Part shown: positions 7,607 through 14,671 of the stretch, one piece after another
Layout: every line of letters starts with the position of its first letter
Numbering within the stretch: the first letter of the stretch is position 1
Origin: Bremia lactucae
Taxonomy: Eukaryota > Oomycota > Peronosporomycetes > Peronosporales > Peronosporaceae
Length of the DNA stretch: 16,718 nucleotides
NCBI RefSeq assembly: GCF_004359215.1
Contig: NC_090622.1
Coordinates: 1,795,941 to 1,812,658 of the forward strand
Direction of reading: 5' to 3'
Notes under the pieces: model-generated
What the model saw: only the letters and a program-made list of their open reading frames with translations
The model's database searches: none
What the model was told of the DNA's origin: nothing
Program-made: the position numbers and the translations under genes

Positions 7607-8162
7607 TGGCCAGCGAGACTTTTGCTTCAATTTCTGTATTTATATGTTTGCGTATCATTTAAAGCTCATCGACCCTGTCCGTTATTACATTTGCCCACTA
7701 TAAGCTTCTTCTGAACAATCAGTCGACTCGCTGTCGATAGTCTGCTTTTTTCTCGCAAGAAGCAATTTTGTCTCGATGGCGACAAGTTACCTACACTGCA
7801 GCGACATACAGGCGACTTTGACTCACACAATTCTTGATACCAACAAGGCTTGAACCCAGTCCGTGGTCGTAAAAGAGTCTACTTATAGCCCTCTCCATTT
7901 TGCATTGACAGAAAACGCTCGGTTGTTAAGCTGGAATCATTAGCCTTTACTTACGAAGTGGTGTAATGGAATTGCATATACTTTTAGATTGGCCGTGTCC
8001 ACTATTTACGGATCGATATATTTAGTACGAAGCGAAGCCGGTTCTTCTATGGAACAATGAATTGTAAAAAATGAGATGCGACCAACAAATCACAATTAAT
8101 CTTTTTTCTTTCGTGAAGGCAGCTACAAGGTATAGTATTGAATCCTTACTGTACTATAATCC

Positions 8163-8335
8163 ATACCTTCTCGGCCTTTTGGCTAAGATCAAGTGTAGTA
8201 TCTGTTCTAATCAGTGTGAAAGCTGGTTTTCGTCTTTGGCGGACGTTTTTTCACATTTATTTTTGAACTGCCTGACCGCGCGGCTTGCCGGCAGCGGTTA
8301 GGACGGTCTCCGGGGGCGTTCACCTTTCCCCCGTA
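8163..8335 (+). ncRNA. U2: U2 spliceosomal snRNA, copy 3 (variant stem IIb)
   Basis: Full-length U2 with a canonical 5' region and branch-point sequence GTAGTA. Stem IIb differs: CGTC-TTT-GGCG replaces CGCC-TTTT-GGCG (one C-to-T change giving a possible G-U pair, and a loop one base shorter). Total is therefore 173 nt. Stems III and IV and the Sm site are intact. Probably still able to fold; whether it is expressed cannot be told. Confidence 0.93.
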
Positions 8336-8891
8336 TGGCCAGCGAGACTTTTGCTTCAATTTCTGTATTTATATGTTTGCGTATCATTTAAAGCTCATCG
8401 ACCCTGTCCGTTATTACATTTGCCCACTATAAGCTTCTTTTAAACAATCAGTCGACTCGCTGTCGATAGTCTGCTTTTTTCTCGCAAGAAGCAATTTTGT
8501 CTCGATGGCGACAAGTTACCTACACTGCAGCGGCATACAGGCGACTTTGACTCACACAATTCTTGGTACCAACAAGGCTTGAACCCAGTCCGTGTCGTAA
8601 AAGAGTCTACTTATAGCCCTCTCCATTTTGCATTGACAGAAAACGCTCGGTTGTTAAGCTGGAATCATTAGCCTTTATTTACGAAGTGGTGCAATGGAAT
8701 TGCATATACTTTTGGATTGGCCGTGTCCACTATTTACGGATCGATAAATTTAGTACGAAGCGAAGCCGGTACTTCTATGGAACAATGAATTGTAAAAAAT
8801 GAGATGCGACCAACAAATCACAATTAATCTTTTTTTCTTTCGTGAACGCAGCTACAAGGTATAGTATTGAATCCTTACTGTACTGTAATCC
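8163..8891 (+). repeat. U2 tandem repeat, unit 3
   Basis: A 729-bp unit, collinear with unit 1. The spacer 8336-8891 holds no supportable gene. It ends with the conserved block before the next U2 start. Confidence 0.9.
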
Positions 8892-9065
8892 ATACCTTCT
8901 CGGCCTTTTGGCTAAGATCAAGTGTAGTTTCTGTTCTAATCAGTGTGAAAGCTGGTTTTCGCCTTTTGGCGGACGTTTTTTCACATTTATTTTTGAACTG
9001 CCTGACCGCGCGGCTTGCCGGCAGCGGTCAGGACGGTCTCCGGGGGCGTTCACCTTTCCCCCGTG
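8892..9065 (+). ncRNA. U2: U2 spliceosomal snRNA, copy 4 (altered branch-point site)
   Basis: Full-length 174-nt U2 with perfect stem III (CCTGACCGC/GCGGTCAGG) and intact stem IV. At U2 nt 38 (position 8929) the near-universal A is T, so the branch-point recognition sequence reads GUAGUU rather than GUAGUA. This would weaken pairing to a canonical branch site. The copy could be a pseudogene or a variant U2. Confidence 0.92.
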
Positions 9066-9311
9066 AGGCCAGCGAAACTTTTGCTTCAATTTCTGTATTT
9101 ATATGTTTGCGCGTCATTCAAAGCTCATCGACCCTGTCCGTTATTACATTTGCCCACTATAAGCTTCTTTTGAACAATCAGTCGACTCGCTGTCGATAGT
9201 CTGCTTTCTTCTCGCAAGAAGCAATTTTGTCTCGATAACGACAAGATACCTACAGTGCAGCGGCATACAGGCGACTTTGACTCACACAATTCTTGATACC
9301 AACAAGGCTTG
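8892..9311 (+). repeat. U2 tandem repeat, unit 4 (cut short by an LTR)
   Basis: Collinear with the other units up to AACAAGGCTTG at 9311. In the others this continues as AACCCAGTCCGTG; here an LTR begins at 9312. No U2 sequence reappears to the right within the window, so this is the visible edge of the array. Spacer 9066-9311 has no gene. Confidence 0.88.
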
Positions 9312-9770
9312 TGTAACGGGCCACTACGACTTGTACTGTTTCAGTACAAGTCCACTTCGCACTGCTTCAGTTGCGAGTGGTGCCTTACGTTATTTTACGT
9401 ACACTAGTTCGTGCAGAGTAAGACTTCTCTGAAGGCAACTAGCTTTAAGAGGGTAAAATGAAAAACTGTATTAAATAGAATTAAGTGTCTCTTGTTCTAC
9501 CTTTTTAAATGCTAACTTAATTATAATCTAATACTAAACTTGTAAATGAATTCTTATCTCTAACTTATCTGTAACTCTCTCTTTGATTACTCCTACAGCT
9601 GATTAGTGTGCGGAATAAATAGATATAATGGTCTATACCTATTTATGGATAAGAATTCTGAATATTACTATTAAAAGTAATATCCTCCAAACATTATCTA
9701 CCTCTTAGATAATATATTCATTAACAATCTTTAAGTGTTAATTTCATGTAACACAATACACCCCGTTACA
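9312..9770 (-). mobile_element. LTR of a minus-strand LTR retrotransposon (internal part lost)
   Basis: A 459-bp AT-rich block begins TGTAACGGG and ends CCCCGTTACA: short terminal inverted ends with the TG...CA boundaries of an LTR. The purine run next to 9771 on the minus strand shows this is the 3' LTR of an element read right to left. No protein-coding internal region follows: 16 bp beyond the LTR the sequence becomes a tRNA-Cys fragment. No 5-bp target duplication flanks the block (GCTTG on the left, TCACC on the right). It is thus a truncated or recombined element, not a clean solo LTR. Superfamily cannot be decided without pol. Confidence 0.75.
9329..9380. other. Two consecutive hairpins at the LTR end
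   Basis: ACTTGTACTG (9329-9338) and CAGTACAAGT (9342-9351) form a perfect 10-bp stem with a 3-nt loop. Immediately next, 9352-9364 and 9368-9380 form CCAC/GTGG, TCGCA/TGCGA and CTG/CAG pairs with two single-base bulges. On the element's own strand they lie in the last part of the LTR (U5 side). Confidence 0.6.
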
Positions 9771-9786
9771 TCACCCCTCCCTTAAA
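9771..9786 (-). other. Polypurine tract upstream of the LTR
   Basis: On the minus strand this reads TTTAAGGGAGGGGTGA and directly precedes TGTAACGGGG, the expected place and composition for the plus-strand priming tract of an LTR retrotransposon. It sets the element's orientation and marks the last remnant of the internal region. Confidence 0.65.
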
Positions 9787-9798
9787 CGGTCCCGCGCT
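9787..9798 (+). pseudogene. tRNA-Cys 3' fragment (first array copy)
   Basis: CGGTCCCGCGCT matches the end of the T stem, the 3' acceptor strand and the U73 base of the complete tRNA-Cys at 9995-10066. Everything 5' of it is replaced by the LTR element's polypurine end. Confidence 0.7.
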
Positions 9799-9994
9799 TC
9801 GTATCGTGTACCACCAAAGCGTCGTAGCGCTTGATTTTACTACAACTTCATTTTACCGATCGTAGAAGAATCATAAATGCGTTGCAGCGATGAACGGAAT
9901 ACTGATGGGATGAAGCTCACAAGTAGACTACTGTTTGAGCTTAAAATGAGAGAAATCTGCGTCAATTGTAGTGAAGGGTTAAGTGCGACTGGTC

Positions 9995-10066
9995 GCGCGG
10001 GTATCTCAGTGGTAGAGCGTTCGATTGCAGCTCGAATGGTCACTGGTTCAATCCCGGTCCCGCGCT
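9995..10066 (+). tRNA. tRNA-Cys (anticodon GCA), D-stem mismatch
   Basis: 72 nt fold as a cloverleaf: acceptor GCGCGGG/CCCGCGC (7 perfect pairs) and anticodon stem TTCGA/TCGAA with loop TTGCAGC (GCA at 10027-10029). The T arm is ACTGG-TTCAATC-CCGGT, and the base before the CCA position is T. U73 is the known identity base for cysteinyl-tRNA synthetase, which supports Cys. B box GGTTCAATCCC is good. The A box/D stem reads TATCTCAGTGG where the next copy has TAGCTCAGTGG. Base 10 is thus T, leaving a T-C mismatch and a weakened A box. It may be a functional gene or an early pseudogene. Confidence 0.85.
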
Positions 10067-10102
10067 TCGTATCGTGTATCACCAAAGCGTCATAGCGCTT
10101 GA

Positions 10103-10106
10103 TTTT
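10103..10106 (+). terminator. Pol III terminator candidate for tRNA-Cys
   Basis: First TTTT run downstream of the tRNA, about 37 nt past its 3' end, preceded by a short AAGCG/CGCTT hairpin. The same TTTT occurs at 9835-9838 after the truncated first copy. Confidence 0.45.
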
Positions 10107-10262
10107 ACTACAACTTCTTTGTACCGATCGTAGAAGAATCATAAATGCGTTGCAGGAACGAACGGACTACTGATGGGATGAAGCTCACAAGTAGACTACT
10201 GTTTGAGCTTAAAATAAGAGAAATCTGCGTCAATTGTAGTGAAGGGTTAAGTGCGACTGGTC

Positions 10263-10279
10263 GCGCGGGTAGCTCAGTG
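10263..10279 (+). pseudogene. tRNA-Cys 5' fragment broken in the D-loop
   Basis: GCGCGGGTAGCTCAGTG matches the first 17 nt of tRNA-Cys (here with the canonical G at position 10). It then diverges at 10280 into the 3' end of the minus-strand LINE. The other part of this tRNA is not in the window. Confidence 0.78.
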
Positions 10280-10485
10280 TCAGGGTGTCTGTATTAAAAT
10301 ATTACTAATAATACGACCACTTCTTATTTACCTCGTCTAAATATTTTAAAATACAGTGTTTCGATGTTGTCGACGAACAAAGGTGTGTTGGTCATTGTTG
10401 GACATCGAGTGTGTTAATACTTGCATGGGCTGGGATGCAAGACGTTAATATGTTAGCTTTTTCCGGCAGTACAGTAAGACAGCTG
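10280..10485 (-). other. LINE 3' UTR with terminal hairpin
   Basis: Follows the ORF2 stop. A strong inverted repeat lies close to the 3' terminus: CTGTATTAAAATATT (10289-10303) pairs with AATATTTTAAAATACAG (10340-10356), 15 bp with a 2-nt bulge and a 36-nt loop. The region has no gene. It begins TGTCAGGGTGTC on the plus strand, which resembles an LTR start, but no matching end was found. Confidence 0.55.
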
Positions 10486-13400
10486 TTAATCAAGAAATCG
10501 GACTTGAAAGAGCGTTGCATTTTGCTGCATAAACCCTCCTAAAGACGGAGTTCGCTTGAGCTCATGTAGCAGCCGGCGAAGCGAAGTTTGTTGTAGATCA
10601 TCATAATTTCGGCGAAAGCAGGCGCGAATATGGGCACTGAAAGTGGTGTAAATCACCCGCAAAGCTGGAATGGGTGGCATCGGTCGACTTTCATTGAAAA
10701 TTCGACTGTTGCGTTCAGTCCATAGCAGGTGAAGAGTAACAGAACGTAGGATATGCCACATGTCCTCGATTCCGGATCGATCCCAATTTTGATATTGAAC
10801 TTAATGTTGTAAGCAGCTCATTCTGTCTTTTTTTCCATTATTTTTTGCTGTCACTTCTTTATAAATTGGTTGGGGTGACTGCAGTGCATCACGCCCTACA
10901 TCGGTCGCCCACTTGTCTAAGAGACACGGCGGACGCCCGAGAGCGATAGCATACCAGCTCGGTTTTTTACGGAAAAAAACTTTCCAATCATGACTTATGC
11001 ACGTCCACAGAGCAGCAGCCAAAGTGCATTCGAAAAAAAAATGGCGTTCAGTCTCGACCAAAGCACAACCGTCGTTCGGACAGTATATAATGTCGGGATC
11101 TGTCACCGACAGGAAAGAGAAACGAGAGCGAACTGGAAGCAATCGGAAGGCCACACGAAATTGTAGGTCATCAAAAATTGGCAAAAGTAGCTGTCGAAGT
11201 CGTTTGCGCAATTGTACAAATCGCGTTACTTCCCCGTCGGATGTTCTGTTGTCGTGTAACATAATCGGGTGGGGTCTGATGTGTGTACTTGGTTTCTGAA
11301 TTAAATGTAGAAGTGCCAAACGGGAAACATCAGGTGCGACGTGTACCCGGCCGTTGACTAGTACTCCCACATAGGGTGCAGAAATCCTTGACGTACGTGA
11401 AATCGCACTATTCACAGGTGTAACGCATAAGGTCGCAATCCTAAGAAACACTTGCAGTAGTTCACGATAGAGAGTCTTGAGCCACCGGAACTGCTTGTAC
11501 GGGTGGACCGCAGCATAGCTGTAGTCAATGTGAGTCTCTGCAAAATTTGCTTCAGAAGGCCAATGACCGTCACCATCCAGCACGTCGGCAAGGGCACGTA
11601 TCCGAAACGCACGTGCCATGTGACGACGGAAACTACGCTGTGGCTCTGCCACCATGCACAAACTGCGGCGGGAAGTGAGTTGGCCAGGAACTCGCGACTG
11701 TTGTTCGTACTGAAAGATCGGATCCCCGTGAAACCAGATCGGCTCTTGCATCGCGTACTCGAGTCTTGTGGCGTGTGCGATGTCATGCCAAGTCACTGGC
11801 CATCGGAGTTCAAACCAATTGCGCCATGTAATGCGCCACCACGTCGGTAGGTTGGTCCAGTTGAGATCGAAGCCGTGGCGCCGGGGATGTACCGTCAAGA
11901 AATCGAGCGGACTTTGTGGTCCCCAGTCTGGAAAGAAACCGGCAATATGTCGAAGCCCCGGCGTGGTCCAATTGCAGTTTATTGGGTTAGCGTCGTTTAC
12001 AAACCGTAAAAGCGTTTGTATACGTTGCCGCTGCACTAGGTCGCTGATGTTGGGGAGCTGGAGTCCGCCTTTATCTCGACGTTTGTGCAGGATTTCATTC
12101 GGTACCAGTTGAAAGTACCTCTCACCGCGTTCATACTTTCTACCGAGCACAAAGCGATGTAGAGCGGCTTGCCATTGTTTCAGTAGGCGATCGGGAACGA
12201 CGACGTGCATGGTGTAGTGCCAAAGGCGCGACAACACCATAGTCTGCGCGAGTAGAAGGCGTCCATCAATCGTACGCGCTCGACGATGCCACATTTTAAA
12301 ACCATCATAGAAACGCTGGTCAAGAAAACTGATAATATCATCACTGGTATTGCGCTGGCCAAAGAGAATACCAAGGTATTTCACCGTGTCATCGAAACCC
12401 AGTGACTGTAGGTCATCCATNNNNNNNNNNNNNNNNNNNNNNNNNNNNNNNNNNNNNNNNNNNNNNNNNNNNNNNNNNNNNNNNNNNNNNNNNNNNNNNN
12501 NNNNNNNNNNNNNNNNNNNNNNNNNNNNNNNNNNNNNNNNNNNNNNNNNNNNNNNNNNNNNNNNNNNNNNNNNNNNNNNNNNNNNNNNNNNNNNNNNNNN
12601 NNNNNNNNNNNNNNNNNNNNNNNNNNNNNNNNNNNNNNNNNNNNNNNNNNNNNNNNNNNNNNNNNNNNNNNNNNNNNNNNNNNNNNNNNNNNNNNNNNNN
12701 NNNNNNNNNNNNNNNNNNNNNNNNNNNNNNNNNNNNNNNNNNNNNNNNNNNNNNNNNNNNNNNNNNNNNNNNNNNNNNNNNNNNNNNNNNNNNNNNNNNN
12801 NNNNNNNNNNNNNNNNNNNNNNNNNNNNNNNNNNNNNNNNNNNNNNNNNNNNNNNNNNNNNNNNNNNNNNNNNNNNNNNNNNNNNNNNNNNNNNNNNNNN
12901 NNNNNNNNNNNNNNNNNNNNNNNNNNNNNNNNNNNNNNNNNNNNNNNNNNNNNNNNNNNNNNNNNNNNNNNNNNNNNNNNNNNNNNNNNNNNNNNNNNNN
13001 NNNNNNNNNNNNNNNNNNNNNNNNNNNNNNNNNNNNNNNNNNNNNNNNNNNNNNNNNNNNNNNNNNNNNNNNNNNNNNNNNNNNNNNNNNNNNNNNNNNN
13101 NNNNNNNNNNNNNNNNNNNNTCTCCGAACACATCTGGTGCAACTTGATAAAAAGCTGCTGTGAAACCATCCAGGCCAGGGGCTGAGTGGGCACGCATCTT
13201 CCGAATAGATGCCGCTAGGTCACTCGCAGTAACAGGAGCGTTTAGCACTGATGCCTCCTCGTCCGAAAGTGTCTTGTGGATAGTGTGAAGCAGATGATGT
13301 ATCATGTGCTCGCTTGGGTCAGGCAGCTGACCCCCAGTACTCTTCGGGTCTCCCAGGATCGAGCCCCAGTGATCACGAAACGCATTAGAGATATCCGCCA

Positions 13401-14670
13401 GATTGTTCGACAATTCGCCGTCTGCCAGCAGTACATTCTCAATGCTGACGCGTCGAAGCGAGCTATCGATCGGGCGAAAGAAAAACTTGGACGACTTTTC
13501 CGACACAGAAGCCTGAAAATCAAAAGCTGAGTCTTGGCTGTACGCCCGAGACGTGGAGACGCAATCTTTGTAGGACTGAAGTGCAGTTTGAAAGGCGATG
13601 TGCGATGCTTTATCCTTAGTCGATCGGTACTGCTCCTCCGTTGTCATGAGCGTTCTGTGTGCTACACGGACCGCCCTCTCTTGTTGTCCTCACAATTTTT
13701 TATCCAGAGCTTGAAGGAGTTTGCGCGTAACGTACTTCCATTGATGCCAAGTCTTGCCTGGATTACACGATTGTCGAAGTTGCCTCCGAGCGTTCTGTGC
13801 TTCCATTTCTATGGCTTGAACAACGTCAGGATAGTCAAGTAGCCTTGCAGGGAAACGCCAGAAGCCACGACCGTGCAGTTGGGCCATGGACCGAAGTGTA
13901 ACCTGATGCGCCAAATGATCGCCTGCGCCCTTTGGCTCAAAATACTTGGAATCACCGTAAACTGCTCCACAGAAATCATTGGAGAGTAAGATGTAGTCAA
14001 GGCGGTTCTTACGGGGATGAGGCCCACTGAAGACACGGTCTTCCGGATGATGAATCCTCCACGCATCAACCACCCCTAACTCGCCTAGCCAACCCAGGCA
14101 TGCACTTCTACCAGTTGAAGAGGAAGAACGTGTACCAGACGCATCGACAGCAGGATCGAGAGCCGTGTTGAGATCCCCCAAGACAAGGTGTGTACTGTTG
14201 TCACCAAATATATCAGTGGGCAGGTGTTCGAAGAAAGCTGCCTTCTCTTCGTTGTCTACAGGAGCGTAAACATTGTGAATAAAGAGGGAGGCGTGATTGA
14301 CAACAACTTCAATCACTAAATATCTACCCAGCACAGATAGCTCGTGTAGTTCTTTCGCCGTCTCGTAACCAGGAAAATCGGAACGCAAGACGGTGAGAAC
14401 TCCACCAGTCCGACGCGGTGGTGCCACGAGAGTCGAAGCATTGTGGTCACCAACAAATAACTTGTGCCGAAAGCGGGCATCGTGATGAAAAGCAAGAGTC
14501 GCCAGATGCTGTGAGTCACGAAGTTTGGTTTCTTGGACGCATGAGAGGCTGTGTTTCATGAGAATGTTCTCGATAAGCAGGTGGCCATTCTTTTTTATCC
14601 CGTTGGTATTGACAGTCACTAGGCTGATATTATCCCAGGAGATTTGGCCACGCAACTCCCTTGAATCCAC
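10486..14670 (-). pseudogene. LINE ORF2: APE endonuclease, RT, zinc knuckle; two in-frame stops
   Basis: One frame of 1394 codons (numbered from a GTG at 14670; no ATG precedes the first endonuclease motif). APE endonuclease: NTNG (N23), QET (E47), GDLN (D166, N168), RLDYILL (D225), GDH (D251, H252), all catalytic positions present. An in-frame TGA at 13692-13690 follows ALDKKL. The frame then continues into an L1-type linker and the RT start (APGLDGFTAAFYQ, ~493-515). The RT palm, including the expected DD motif, lies in the N gap. Frame resumes with KYLGILFG and a C-terminal region with a zinc-binding pattern (CPNDGC...ETERHFFFEC, ~1190-1215). A second in-frame TAA (10803-10801) precedes WHILRSVTLHLLWTERN, a typical LINE tail. 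Frame is kept across the gap, so the 700-N length may be close to true. Confidence 0.82.
12421..13120. other. Assembly gap (700 N)
   Basis: Unresolved bases inside LINE ORF2, replacing roughly 233 codons of the RT core. ORFs drawn across it on either strand other than the ORF2 frame are artefacts. Repetitive copies elsewhere in the genome probably caused the break in assembly. Confidence 0.99.
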
Positions 14671-14671
14671 T

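Larger units (their letters stand above)
735..8162 (+). repeat. U2 tandem repeat, unit 2 (interrupted by Utopia)
   Basis: Once 771-7468 is removed, the unit is 730 bp and collinear with units 1 and 3. The spacer portion 7607-8162 (over 500 bp) has no gene I can support. It carries the same conserved pre-U2 block just before 8163. Confidence 0.88.
9787..10279 (+). repeat. 268-bp tandem repeat unit carrying tRNA-Cys
   Basis: 9787-10054 is repeated from 10055 with few differences until 10279; offset 268 bp. The unit comprises the tRNA end, a hairpin-like AAGCG...CGCTT, a T-run, and a ~200-bp spacer (motifs CGATCGTAGAAGAATCATAA and GAGAAATCTGCGTC) up to the next tRNA. The spacer shows no other gene. 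Confidence 0.88.

Noticed and set aside
9840..10142. 100-codon minus-strand ORF and 72-codon plus-strand ORF (9877-10095) over the tRNA-Cys unit
   Set aside because: They overlap the tRNA gene and spacer, and nothing suggests a protein.
10278..10300. TGTCAGGGTGTC as the start of another LTR
   Set aside because: No corresponding ...CACCCTGACA or other CA end was found before ORF2; it is better treated as the LINE 3' terminus next to the tRNA stub.
12350..13193. ORFs of 253-270 codons spanning the N gap
   Set aside because: Created by translating N as open sequence; only the minus-strand ORF2 frame has real flanking support.
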